From Bacillota bacterium (GTDB lineage: Bacteria; Bacillota; Clostridia; Christensenellales; CAG-138): a DNA stretch of 12,889 bases. Shown in pieces: positions 6,671-12,889 of this stretch. The stretch spans positions 1-12,889 of the forward strand of contig JAEZGQ010000085.1 of assembly GCA_023416895.1 (NCBI GenBank). Reading direction: 5' to 3'. Numbering within the stretch: position 1 is the stretch's first letter; every line of letters starts with the position of its first letter. Made by a program: the position numbers and the translations under genes. The notes under the pieces are model-generated. The model did not search any database. It worked only from the letters and a program-made list of their open reading frames with translations, and had not been told where the DNA came from.

Positions 6671-6699
6671 ATTTTATCGCGTTTACGGGCCCATCACAA
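6671..6699 (-). promoter_or_regulatory. Sigma-A-type promoter of the Spo0A-like gene
   Basis: On minus, TTGTGA (6694-6699), a 17-nt spacer and TAAAAT (6671-6676). The predicted start near 6664 gives a leader of about 160 nt before the ATG at 6501, unusually long for this window. Confidence 0.65.
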
Positions 6700-6724
6700 G
6701 GGCGTTACCGCCTGAAAGGCCCGT
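6685..6724. repeat. Inverted repeat spanning the promoter of the Spo0A-like gene
   Basis: ACGGGCC (6685-6691) and GGCCCGT (6718-6724) are exact reverse complements. Between them GGCG (6701-6704) pairs with CGCC (6709-6712). One arm lies in the promoter spacer and the other just upstream of -35, so an operator is plausible. On plus it is followed by a T-rich stretch, but no plus-strand gene is there to terminate. Confidence 0.45.
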
Positions 6725-6774
6725 TTTCTTCCCGTTTTATGTAAAAATTTTAATGCGCTTCCTTTTAACGCAGT

Positions 6775-6798
6775 CGGCGCAGCCATGCAGCTGCGCCG
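6775..6798. repeat. Perfect hairpin downstream of the SASP genes
   Basis: CGGCGCAGC (6775-6783) pairs exactly with GCTGCGCCG (6790-6798) around a 6-nt loop. It begins about 40 nt after the stop of the second SASP gene and probably marks the 3' end of that mRNA or stabilises it, although no T run follows on minus. Confidence 0.5.
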
Positions 6799-6801
6799 TT
6801 G

Positions 6802-6843
6802 ATAACCCAATTTTCAGTTGTTAAAAAGGGGAAATCGGGTTAT
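6802..6843 (-). repeat. Imperfect hairpin that includes the SASP stop codon
   Basis: ATAACCCaATTT (6802-6813) pairs with AAATcGGGTTAT (6832-6843), 12 bp with one mismatch, around an 18-nt loop. The stop codon (6840-6842) is in the stem. Together with the hairpin at 6775 it gives two tandem structures at the end of the transcript. Confidence 0.4.
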
Positions 6844-7070
6844 TTCATCATGTTGCCGCTGCCGGAAGTGCTGCCCATGTTGCTCTGGGCATAAGCGATC
6901 ATGCGCTTTACCATTTCACCGCCGATGGAACCCGCCTCACGGGCAGTAATGTCGCCGTTGTAGCCCTGCTTAAGCGTCACGTTCAGCGAGGAAGCCACCT
7001 CGGTTTTCAAATTCTGAAGCAGCTGCTTCATTTCCTTGTTGGTAGCGAGAGTGCTGGAATTGCTGGACAT
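6840..7070 (-). CDS. Small acid-soluble spore protein, alpha/beta type
   Basis: A 76-residue SASP, which would coat and protect DNA in the dormant spore and be degraded at germination. The two conserved family blocks are present: KTEVASSLNV, containing the TEVA site cut by the germination protease GPR, and QGYNGDITAREAGSIGGEMVK followed by RMIAYAQ. After this core there is a short tail rich in Ser, Gly and Met (SNMGSTSGSGNMMK). The ATG at 7068-7070 has AAGGAG 9 nt upstream. It lies 56 nt after the other SASP gene and has no clear promoter of its own, so the two are probably co-transcribed. Confidence 0.93.
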   Translation of the reverse strand: MSSNSSTLATNKEMKQLLQNLKTEVASSLNVTLKQGYNGDITAREAGSIGGEMVKRMIAYAQSNMGSTSGSGNMMK

Positions 7071-7126
7071 TTTTTTGTTCTCCTTTCTTAATAAGTATCT
7101 TGGGCTTTGTGCCCGCATTTTTTTGG

Positions 7127-7321
7127 TTACTTCTTGAGGTTGCTTTCGGCGTAAGCGATCATTCGCTTCACCATTTCGCCGCCGATGGAACCGGCCTCAC
7201 GCGAGGTCAGGTCGCCGTTGTAACCCTGCTTGAGATTTACGTTGAGGGAGTTCGCAACTTCCCACTTAAACGCGTTGATCGATTGCTGGGCTTCGGGGAC
7301 GATTACCCTGTTTCGTGCCAT
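7127..7321 (-). CDS. Small acid-soluble spore protein, alpha/beta type
   Basis: A 64-residue SASP, first of the tandem pair. It carries WEVANSLNVNLKQGYNGDL and TSREAGSIGGEMVKRMIAY, nearly identical in its C-terminal half to its neighbour. At the protease site it has KWEVA where the other has KTEVA. The start ATG at 7319-7321 is preceded by a near-perfect AAAGGAGGTG, consistent with very high expression in the forespore; the longer upstream reading has no such site and would cross the candidate promoter. Sequence similarity between the two genes suggests an old local duplication. Confidence 0.93.
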   Translation of the reverse strand: MARNRVIVPEAQQSINAFKWEVANSLNVNLKQGYNGDLTSREAGSIGGEMVKRMIAYAESNLKK

Positions 7322-7353
7322 TTGTTTTTCACCTCCTTTGATGGATGTGTTTA

Positions 7354-7383
7354 TAATCTGTCCCAAGAGCGTTTGTTTATGAC
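7354..7383 (-). promoter_or_regulatory. Candidate forespore (sigma-G-type) promoter for the SASP pair
   Basis: On minus, GTCATA (7378-7383), a 17-nt spacer and CAGATTA (7354-7360). The -10 matches the CATnnTA pattern recalled for sigma-G at six of seven positions; the -35 is weaker. SASP genes are normally under sigma-G, so context supports it. Confidence 0.4.
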
Positions 7384-7527
7384 TGGAAATGTATAGCGAA
7401 AAAACTGTTCCTTGCCACTTTTTTAATGCCGTATTTCCGCTCGTAAGAAATTGTGATACTTTATTTGCATGCATCTCACGAAAAACGATTGCATTGTTAG
7501 TTTGCCCGTTTTCATTTTTAAAAACAT

Positions 7528-7559
7528 AAAATGCGCCGCGTTGTTTCGCGGCGCATTTT
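7528..7559 (-). terminator. Rho-independent terminator after recG
   Basis: ATGCGCCGCG (7531-7540) pairs perfectly with CGCGGCGCAT (7547-7556) around a 6-nt loop, extended by AAA/TTT. Read on minus it is followed by TTTTATGTTTTT. It lies 33 nt beyond the recG stop and separates that operon from the spore-protein genes. Confidence 0.88.
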
Positions 7560-7591
7560 TCTTGTCAAAAAATTTTTTAAAGGAATATCCT

Positions 7592-9604
7592 TCAGTTGGG
7601 TGCGATGGTTTTCCCTTTATCAGCAAGGCGCTTTTTTGCAAGAAGCACGAGCGGTTCACAGGCTGTGCGAAGCTCGTCATGCTCCAAGATGAGCCCCGCC
7701 GCCTCACGCGCTTGCTCGAGCACCTGCATATCGGCCGCGAAGCGCGCCGCCTCAAAGCCCGTAAGCCCGTGCTGGCGCTCGCCCAAAAATTCGCCCGGGC
7801 CGCGCATTTGAAGGTCCTTTTCGGCGATCAAAAAGCCGTCGTTGGTGGCGGTCATGGCATTTAGGCGCTCGCTTGCGCTGCCTGCTTCAGACGAAAGCAA
7901 AAAACAGTATGAGGTTTTTTCGCCCCTGCCCACACGCCCGCGGAGCTGGTGAAGCTGTGCGAGCCCAAAACGCTCCGCGTTTTCCACCACCATCACCGTT
8001 GCGTTTTTCACATCCACACCCACCTCGACGACCGTCGTACACACGAGCACATCCGTTTCGCCGTTGACGAAGGCGCGCATGGCGCTTTCCTTTTCCGCGT
8101 TTTTCATTTGCCCGTGCAAAAGCCCTACACGGACGGAGAGCTTTTCTTTGAGTTCCTCATAAAGCTCCTGTGCGCTCAGTGCCTCCATAAGCTGGTCGGA
8201 TTTTTCCACCAGCGGGCAAACCGCATAGCTTTGCTCGCCGCGCGCCGCCTGCGCCTCCAAAAAGAGGTACATGGCGTCGCGCTTTTCGCGCGGCACAACG
8301 CTCGTTTTTACGGGATGTCTGCCCGGCGGAAGCTCGCTGAGCACGGAAACGTCCAAATCGCCGTAGAGAATGAGCGAAAGCGTTCGCGGTATGGGCGTTG
8401 CGGACATGATGAGCACATCTGTCTGCTCGCCTTTCGCGCCGATGGCCGCGCGCTGCCTTACGCCGAAACGATGCTGCTCGTCCGCCACCACAAGCCCAAG
8501 CCGCGAAAACGAAAGCGCATCGGTAATGAGCGCATGCGTGCCCACCACAGCTTTTGCCTCGCCGCTTGCGATGCGCAAATACGCATGGTCGCGCTCGCTT
8601 TTTTTCATGCCGCCCTTCAAAAGTGCCGCGTCCGCACCAAAAATACGCGAAACCGCCGCGAAGTGCTGCTGCGCGAGAATTTCCGTAGGCGCCATGAGTG
8701 CCGCTTGATAACCGTTTTGCACGGCGATGTACATGGCGTAAAGCGCAAGCACGGTTTTTCCACTGCCTACGTCGCCCTGCACAAGGCGGTTCATGGGTTC
8801 GCCCTTCTCCATGTCGCGCTCGATCTGCTCCAAAATAACAAGCTGGCCGCGCGTGGGTGCAAACGGCAAAAGCTTTAAAAACCGCTCGCGAAGCCCCTCG
8901 GTACGAAACGCAATACCACCTACGCCTTTTCGCTGTTCCCTTAAAAGGTCGAGCATCAGGGAAAAAACGAGCATGTCCTCGAATGAAAGACGGCGTTTGG
9001 CAACGCGTAGCGTTTCCGCGCTTTGGGGGAAATGAAGCTCACAAAGCGCAGTGGAAAGCGAACAAAGCCCGTAACGGCTTATGATCTGAGCCGGTAGCGT
9101 TTCTTCAAGCTCATCGGCACACGCATCGAGCGCAGCGCGCACGGTATCGCGGAATACTTTTTGGGAAATACCCTTTGGTAGCGCATACACGGGCACGATG
9201 CCCGGGAGCGCCTCACAGAGCATAGGGTTTAAAAGCCGTGTGCCGCGCTCCATATCCGCCCGCCCGCAGGCATAAAGCACCTCACCCGTTTTTAAAGAGG
9301 CCTTTCGAAAGGGTTGATTGTACCACACGAGCGTCAGCTTGCCCGTTTCGTCGCAACAGGCGGCGGTGAGGATGTTGAGTTTTCGATTGACGCGTGCGAG
9401 CTTCGGTTCGCCCGTCAGGCGCACACGCACCGCCGCGCTCGCGCCGTGCTTAAGCTCGCACGCACACTGTGCGCGCGAATAATCGGTATAATTTCGCGGC
9501 GCATAGTACAGAAGATCGCGCAAACAAAAAAGGCCCAGCCCGCCGAGCGTTTCCGCGCGGCGCGTGCCGATGCCTTTTATGCTTGTAAGAGGTTGAAGCA
9601 GCAT
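7592..9604 (-). CDS. recG: ATP-dependent DNA helicase RecG
   Basis: A complete 670-residue RecG, the superfamily 2 enzyme that remodels stalled replication forks and branch-migrates Holliday junctions. The N-terminal wedge region begins with the helix-hairpin-helix-like LTSIKGIGTRRAETL. The helicase core shows Walker A GDVGSGKT (277-284), APTEILAQQH (305-314), motif II DEQH (375-378) in VADEQHRFGV, motif III SATPIPRTL (401-409), and motif VI QLRGRVGR (553-560). The RecG-specific C-terminal stretch DLQMRGPGEFLGERQHG follows. No motif is missing. Its ATG at 9602-9604 directly abuts the stop of the DAK2 gene (TAAATG), which indicates translational coupling. The operon ends at the terminator at 7528. 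Confidence 0.98.
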   Translation of the reverse strand: MLLQPLTSIKGIGTRRAETLGGLGLFCLRDLLYYAPRNYTDYSRAQCACELKHGASAAVRVRLTGEPKLARVNRKLNILTAACCDETGKLTLVWYNQPFRKASLKTGEVLYACGRADMERGTRLLNPMLCEALPGIVPVYALPKGISQKVFRDTVRAALDACADELEETLPAQIISRYGLCSLSTALCELHFPQSAETLRVAKRRLSFEDMLVFSLMLDLLREQRKGVGGIAFRTEGLRERFLKLLPFAPTRGQLVILEQIERDMEKGEPMNRLVQGDVGSGKTVLALYAMYIAVQNGYQAALMAPTEILAQQHFAAVSRIFGADAALLKGGMKKSERDHAYLRIASGEAKAVVGTHALITDALSFSRLGLVVADEQHRFGVRQRAAIGAKGEQTDVLIMSATPIPRTLSLILYGDLDVSVLSELPPGRHPVKTSVVPREKRDAMYLFLEAQAARGEQSYAVCPLVEKSDQLMEALSAQELYEELKEKLSVRVGLLHGQMKNAEKESAMRAFVNGETDVLVCTTVVEVGVDVKNATVMVVENAERFGLAQLHQLRGRVGRGEKTSYCFLLSSEAGSASERLNAMTATNDGFLIAEKDLQMRGPGEFLGERQHGLTGFEAARFAADMQVLEQAREAAGLILEHDELRTACEPLVLLAKKRLADKGKTIAPN

Positions 9605-11236
9605 TTACTCAACGGAAAAATAGTAATAGTAAAGCGGCTGGCCGCCCTGTTGCATCACAAACTCCGCATCCGGCCAGTCTGCGGAAATCGCATCTACGAG
9701 CGCCTGTGCGTTCTGCTCATCCATCCCTTCGCCGTAGAACACCGTAACCACAGGGTCATCGGGGTGCTTTTCAAGCATCAACTTAAGAAGCTCCAACGAG
9801 GTTTCTTCCACGCTTTCGCTCACGGTGACGATGTCGTTCTCAAGAAGACCGATGATGTTGCCCTTTTCAATGCGCTTGCCGTTGACGGACGTATCGCGCA
9901 CCGAGTAAGTAACGGCACCAGAAATGACGCTTTCAAGCGCTTCGTTCATGCGTTTATTGTTGCTTTCGGCGCTGCCCTCGGCGTTGTATGCCATGATGGC
10001 GCTCAAGCCCTGCATGATGGTTTTTGAGGGGATTACCACAACGTTGCGGTCGGAAAGCTCCGCCGCCTGCTGCGCTGCGAGTACGATGTTCGAGTTGTTG
10101 GGCAGCACATATACGTTTTTTGCGTTCGCCTTGCGAATGGCCTTTTCGATGTCGTCCGCGCTGGGGTTCATGGTTTGGCCGCCGGAGATCACCACGGATA
10201 CGCCAAGCTCTGTAAACACCTTTTCCAGACCCTCACCCGCGCTCACGGCAACCACCGCATTTTCCTTTTCGGCTTTTTTGTACGCCTCGAGGATGGCGCG
10301 GTTCTGCTCGCGCATGTTTTCGATTTTCGGGCGGTCAACTTCACCCAAGCGCAGCGCAAGCTGCAAAACTTTGCCGGGTGCGTTGGAGTGGACGTGAACC
10401 TTTACAAAATCCGTATCGTAGGCTACGACCACGGAATCGCCGATGCGCGTGAGCTTTTCGCGGAATTTGTCAAGCTCGGATTCGGAGAACGAGGGTTCAA
10501 GATGAATGATAAAAAATTCCGTGCAGTAGCCAAACTTGATGTCGTTGACATCGTCGAGGCCAAGGGGTTCATTCTCCGGTTCCTTCTCCTGTACAGCTTC
10601 CGCGTAATCGTCCAGTTCTTCGCCGTCCACAGCCATTTTGAAGCCACGAAAGATCGTCAAAAGGCCCTTGCCGCCCGAGTCCACAACGCCAGCTTCTTTG
10701 AGCACAGGCAGAAGGTCGGGGGTAAGTTTTAGGGCTTCCTCGCCCTTTTCAAGCATGATGTCCAACAGCCGATAGACGTTTGCGCCTTCGGCGGCAGCCG
10801 CGCTTACCGCTTCGCTCACCATGCGGGAAACCGTAAGCATGGTTCCTTCCCTAGGCTTCATCACCGCCTTGTAGGCAGCGGCGGTACCCATGGAGAGAGC
10901 GTTTGCGAGCATATGCGCGTCCATTTCCGTTGCGCCGCTAAGCGCCTTTGCAAAACCACGCAAAACCTGTGAAAGAATAACGCCGGAATTGCCTCTTGCT
11001 CCCTTGAGCGAACCCATCGAGGCTGCAGCCGCGATTTCGTCGACGGTTTTCCCTTCCCGCGTTTTGATTTCCTTAATGGCGCCCTGCATGGTCATGGACA
11101 TATTGGTTCCGGTATCGCCGTCCGGCACCGGAAAAACGTTCAGCGAGTCGATCCCCGCCTTGTTCTTTTCCAGCAGCGCCGCTCCCATGATAAACATTTC
11201 GCGTAGCAGCGTGCCGTTGATGGTCATATCATTCAA
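9605..11236 (-). CDS. fakA: DAK2-domain protein, FakA-like fatty acid kinase subunit
   Basis: About 543 residues with the organisation of FakA/YloV, the ATP-binding subunit that phosphorylates fatty acids carried by a FakB partner (not present in this window). The DAK2 (DhaL-like) domain includes SLNVFPVPDGDTGTN (31-45), with Asp39 and Asp41 as likely Mg-ATP ligands, and GSLKGARGNSGVILSQVLRG (about 75-94). The middle and C-terminal regions carry ISGGQTMNPS, VLPNNSNI and a final VTVFYGEGMDEQNAQ block typical of full-length members. I chose TTG at 11234-11236 because AGGAGG-like sequence lies about 8 nt away; an ATG three codons later (11227) has a spacing of about 17 nt. It follows the Asp23-like gene by 66 nt and is joined directly to recG. 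Confidence 0.92.
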   Translation of the reverse strand: MNDMTINGTLLREMFIMGAALLEKNKAGIDSLNVFPVPDGDTGTNMSMTMQGAIKEIKTREGKTVDEIAAAASMGSLKGARGNSGVILSQVLRGFAKALSGATEMDAHMLANALSMGTAAAYKAVMKPREGTMLTVSRMVSEAVSAAAAEGANVYRLLDIMLEKGEEALKLTPDLLPVLKEAGVVDSGGKGLLTIFRGFKMAVDGEELDDYAEAVQEKEPENEPLGLDDVNDIKFGYCTEFFIIHLEPSFSESELDKFREKLTRIGDSVVVAYDTDFVKVHVHSNAPGKVLQLALRLGEVDRPKIENMREQNRAILEAYKKAEKENAVVAVSAGEGLEKVFTELGVSVVISGGQTMNPSADDIEKAIRKANAKNVYVLPNNSNIVLAAQQAAELSDRNVVVIPSKTIMQGLSAIMAYNAEGSAESNNKRMNEALESVISGAVTYSVRDTSVNGKRIEKGNIIGLLENDIVTVSESVEETSLELLKLMLEKHPDDPVVTVFYGEGMDEQNAQALVDAISADWPDAEFVMQQGGQPLYYYYFSVE

Positions 11237-11302
11237 AATCCAATCCTCCCCATGCCCGCCCCGCTTTTCGCGCATGCGGCGAGCGAGCGGGCCATAAGTC
11301 CG

Positions 11303-11659
11303 CTATGTGCGAACGGTTTCCACATGAATGTTAACGTTGCGCACTTTGAGCCCCGTCATTTCGTTTACCTTGTAACGGACATTGCTCATCATATTCTGAG
11401 CAACCGCCGGAAGGGAAACGCCGTAAATGAGGGTAACATAAAGGTCAATATCAACCTCACCGGCTTCCTCCGAAAAAGAAACCTTGACGCCGCGTTTGTG
11501 GTTTTCCCCGCCGATAAGCTGCAAGATAGCGTCTCCCGCAGTTTTTGAGCTCATGGAAGCGATGCCGTAATTTTCGAGCGCCGCGTACCCGGCGATGTTC
11601 GCAATCAGCGCTTCGTCGATGGTGACTTTCCCAAGTTCCGTGGTAATGACTCCCGGCAT
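11303..11659 (-). CDS. Asp23/Gls24 family envelope stress response protein (YloU-like)
   Basis: A 118-residue Asp23-family protein. The conserved start GVITTELGKVTIDEALIANIAG, the central VDIDLYVTLIYGVSLPAVAQNM, and the closing VNEMTGLKVRNVNIHVETV are characteristic. Asp23 proteins are abundant, membrane-associated, and linked to cell-envelope stress; the YloU type is usually encoded directly before the DAK2/FakA gene, as here. No transmembrane segment is evident. The ATG at 11657-11659 has a strong AAAGGAGG site 9-10 nt upstream. First gene of the asp23-fakA-recG operon. Confidence 0.93.
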   Translation of the reverse strand: MPGVITTELGKVTIDEALIANIAGYAALENYGIASMSSKTAGDAILQLIGGENHKRGVKVSFSEEAGEVDIDLYVTLIYGVSLPAVAQNMMSNVRYKVNEMTGLKVRNVNIHVETVRT

Positions 11660-11719
11660 GTACCAAAACCTCCTTTCAAATAGAATTACCCATTTTAAGG
11701 GTTTCAGGATAGCAGTTAC

Positions 11720-11748
11720 ATTCTATACCAGATTGCCCCGGTAGGCAA
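11720..11748 (-). promoter_or_regulatory. Sigma-A-type promoter of the asp23-fakA-recG operon
   Basis: On minus, TTGCCT (11743-11748), a 17-nt spacer and TAGAAT (11720-11725). Predicted start near 11713, about 54 nt before the ATG. A short inverted repeat TTGCC/GGCAA overlaps the -35 box. Confidence 0.6.
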
Positions 11749-11926
11749 GGCAAAACATGTTGACGCAAATGGGGCGAACTGGTGGATTCGTGCCGCTTTT
11801 TGTGTTTCTGGCCCTTTCCAACTACGGTTTTTCGCGCGCTTTTGCGCTCGAGGCGCATAGTAGTGTATGCTGTTTTCACGCGGCATAGCAGTTTTGGAGC
11901 ATTTCCGCAAGCAGTCCTTCCGTTCG
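11749..11926. other. Intergenic region between divergent promoters
   Basis: The 328-nt gap between the asp23-like and DUF6530-like genes (11660-11987) holds their two divergent promoters. In the central part I see no convincing gene, RNA fold or repeat; open readings there lack a ribosome binding site and have no recognisable protein character. Confidence 0.5.
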
Positions 11927-11954
11927 TTGACATTTGTAATGTTTATGATATTAT
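11927..11954 (+). promoter_or_regulatory. Sigma-A-type promoter of the DUF6530-like gene
   Basis: On plus, a consensus -35 TTGACA (11927-11932), a 16-nt spacer and TATTAT (11949-11954), in an AT-rich stretch about 30 nt before the ATG at 11988. Confidence 0.65.
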
Positions 11955-11987
11955 TGATTTTATAATTTTGTAAAGCCGGAGGCTGTC

Positions 11988-12479
11988 ATGAGTTTAAAGA
12001 TACCGACGCACCTTAAGCACAAACCGGTTGTGGTGGTGGAAAACTACGGCAACATTGACGGGCGCAGCGCCTATAAAACGGACACGGAGGGGCTTTCCAT
12101 CGGGCTTGCTCAGTGGAATGAGCGTGGCCGCGTGGACGTAAGCGCCAAGGTATGGCGCACCTCGGGTGACCGCTGGTCGCGCCTTTCGGAAGAGCTTCCC
12201 ATCCATAGGCTTTTGGACCTTTGCATTTTGTATTGCCGCACACGCCAGTATTTTTCGGAATCGTACCGCTTTGAAAAGCACTACGACCCTGAACACCCGC
12301 AGATTGACCGCATCGGCTTGCAGGGCGACGCGATGACCGTAAGCGTTTGCACCGACAACGAATGCATCGATGAGGATGTGAAGTTGATGCTTGAAGCGCT
12401 CGCCAAGGACGACGAGCTTTTGAGCGAGCGGCTGCGTGTGCTCGGCGCGATGCTCAAAGAGATGGGGTATGCGCGCTGA
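11988..12479 (+). CDS. Conserved protein of unknown function, DUF6530-like
   Basis: A 163-residue soluble protein with no signal peptide or membrane segment. Motifs such as KPVVVVENYGNIDGRSAYKT, GLSIGLAQWNERGRVDVSAK, WSRLSEELPIHR and DRIGLQGDAMTVSVCTDN agree with the DUF6530 family as I remember it. No catalytic role is known to me. The sequence is rich in charged residues and carries several conserved-looking Trp and Arg positions. A good GGAGG site lies 5 nt upstream of the ATG, and there is a promoter of its own, so it is a real, independently expressed gene. It has no functional link to the divergent asp23 operon that I can see. Confidence 0.75.
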   Translation: MSLKIPTHLKHKPVVVVENYGNIDGRSAYKTDTEGLSIGLAQWNERGRVDVSAKVWRTSGDRWSRLSEELPIHRLLDLCILYCRTRQYFSESYRFEKHYDPEHPQIDRIGLQGDAMTVSVCTDNECIDEDVKLMLEALAKDDELLSERLRVLGAMLKEMGYAR

Positions 12480-12734
12480 TGCGTAAGCCTCGTGCCTTCT
12501 CTTGACGGGCTTTCCGGCATGCTGTGTCAGCGAAGCATCTTCAAGCTGCTTTCATAAAACGCGACGTAAACACGCTCCTTTGCCGCATATCGCCGCGCAG
12601 GGAACGCGGAGCACCGTGAAGAATGGCACGCAAAAAGGGCGCGCTGCAACCGCGGTCTTGCGGTCATGCCTGCGCAGTAAAGAGCCTTGCCCCGATTTCC
12701 GTGGGAACGGATATTCAACGAGGGAGAAGAACAC

Positions 12735-12889
12735 ATGACCGAACACGATATTCTCCGCCGCCGCATGCACGGCTTATATTTATCAAGGCAGTGCGATGAC
12801 ATCGTAACGCTGGCGCACGAGCTAATGGGCCTGCATTGTTGGTTCCACCGCAACGTGGTGTTCTCGGCGATGATTCGCGGCGCGAACCT
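12735..12889 (+). CDS. Start of a probable winged-helix DNA-binding (AlkZ-like) protein; runs off right edge
   Basis: Only 51 complete codons are visible, beginning MTEHDILRRRMHGLYLS and containing AHELMGLHCWFHRNVVFSAM. The LRRRMHGLYLS opening and the (D/H)ELMGLHCWF...FSAMIRG pattern resemble the N-terminus of winged-helix DNA-binding proteins related to the DNA glycosylase AlkZ (HTH_42). The start has an AGGGAG ribosome binding site 8 nt upstream. The catalytic region, if any, lies beyond the window, so both family and function stay tentative. Confidence 0.5.
   Translation, partial: MTEHDILRRRMHGLYLSRQCDDIVTLAHELMGLHCWFHRNVVFSAMIRGAN

Noticed and set aside
6500..6715. Plus-strand open reading of 71 codons opposite the Spo0A-like leader
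   Set aside because: No ribosome binding site or protein family character; it overlaps the promoter and leader of the opposite-strand gene.
6685..6724. Inverted repeat considered as a terminator on plus
   Set aside because: No plus-strand gene ends there; its position over the promoter fits an operator better.
11676..11933. Minus-strand reading of 85 codons upstream of the asp23-like gene; checked as a possible ribosomal protein L28 gene, which often neighbours asp23
   Set aside because: The translation has no L28 motifs, lacks a ribosome binding site and overlaps the asp23 promoter.
12502..12738. Plus-strand reading of 78 codons between the DUF6530-like gene and the last gene
   Set aside because: Low-complexity, Arg/Ser/Cys-rich translation without a ribosome binding site; the 255-nt gap shows no recognisable gene or RNA.

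Overview
The window looks like chromosome from a spore-forming member of the Clostridia (Bacillota). Three things support this: a complete SCIFF locus (six-cysteine ribosomal peptide plus its radical SAM maturase, a near-universal marker of Clostridia), two alpha/beta-type small acid-soluble spore proteins with a Spo0A-type DNA-binding protein beside them, and the Firmicutes cluster Asp23 - DAK2/FakA - RecG. Base composition is moderate to slightly GC-rich, with strong Shine-Dalgarno sequences and several TTG starts. I cannot place it to genus. I see no mobile element, CRISPR array, rRNA or tRNA. Most of the window is ordinary core chromosome; the most interesting parts are the SCIFF locus and the small sporulation-related block.

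Layout, left to right. Positions 1-3349, all on the minus strand (read right to left): a TIGR04086-like membrane protein, scfA (SCIFF precursor), scfB (SCIFF maturase, TTG start) and the N-terminal part of recJ (TTG start, runs off the left edge). scfA has its own good sigma-A-type promoter, preceded by a strong hairpin; a perfect terminator-like hairpin lies between scfA and scfB. Positions 3489-6108: an exported M15-family peptidase on minus, divergent from a plus-strand pair, a RimJ-type acetyltransferase and a divergent GpsA, which ends at a clear terminator. Positions 6121-7383: on minus, two tandem SASP genes and downstream of them a free-standing Spo0A C-terminal domain with its own promoter and a leader of about 160 nt.

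Positions 7528-11748: on minus, the asp23-like, fakA-like and recG cluster, with a promoter at the right end and a strong terminator after recG. Positions 11927-12889: on plus, a DUF6530-like conserved protein with its own promoter, then the start of a gene that resembles winged-helix (AlkZ-like) DNA-binding proteins and runs off the right edge.

How the genes fit together: scfA and scfB form one ribosomally made, post-translationally modified peptide system (precursor plus thioether-forming enzyme). The SASPs protect spore DNA, and the Spo0A-like protein may be a regulator in the same developmental programme. Asp23/FakA belong to envelope and fatty-acid phosphorylation physiology, GpsA makes the glycerol-3-phosphate used for phospholipids, and RecG and RecJ are recombination and repair enzymes. 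No database search was possible; family calls rest on motif recognition in the translated sequence.
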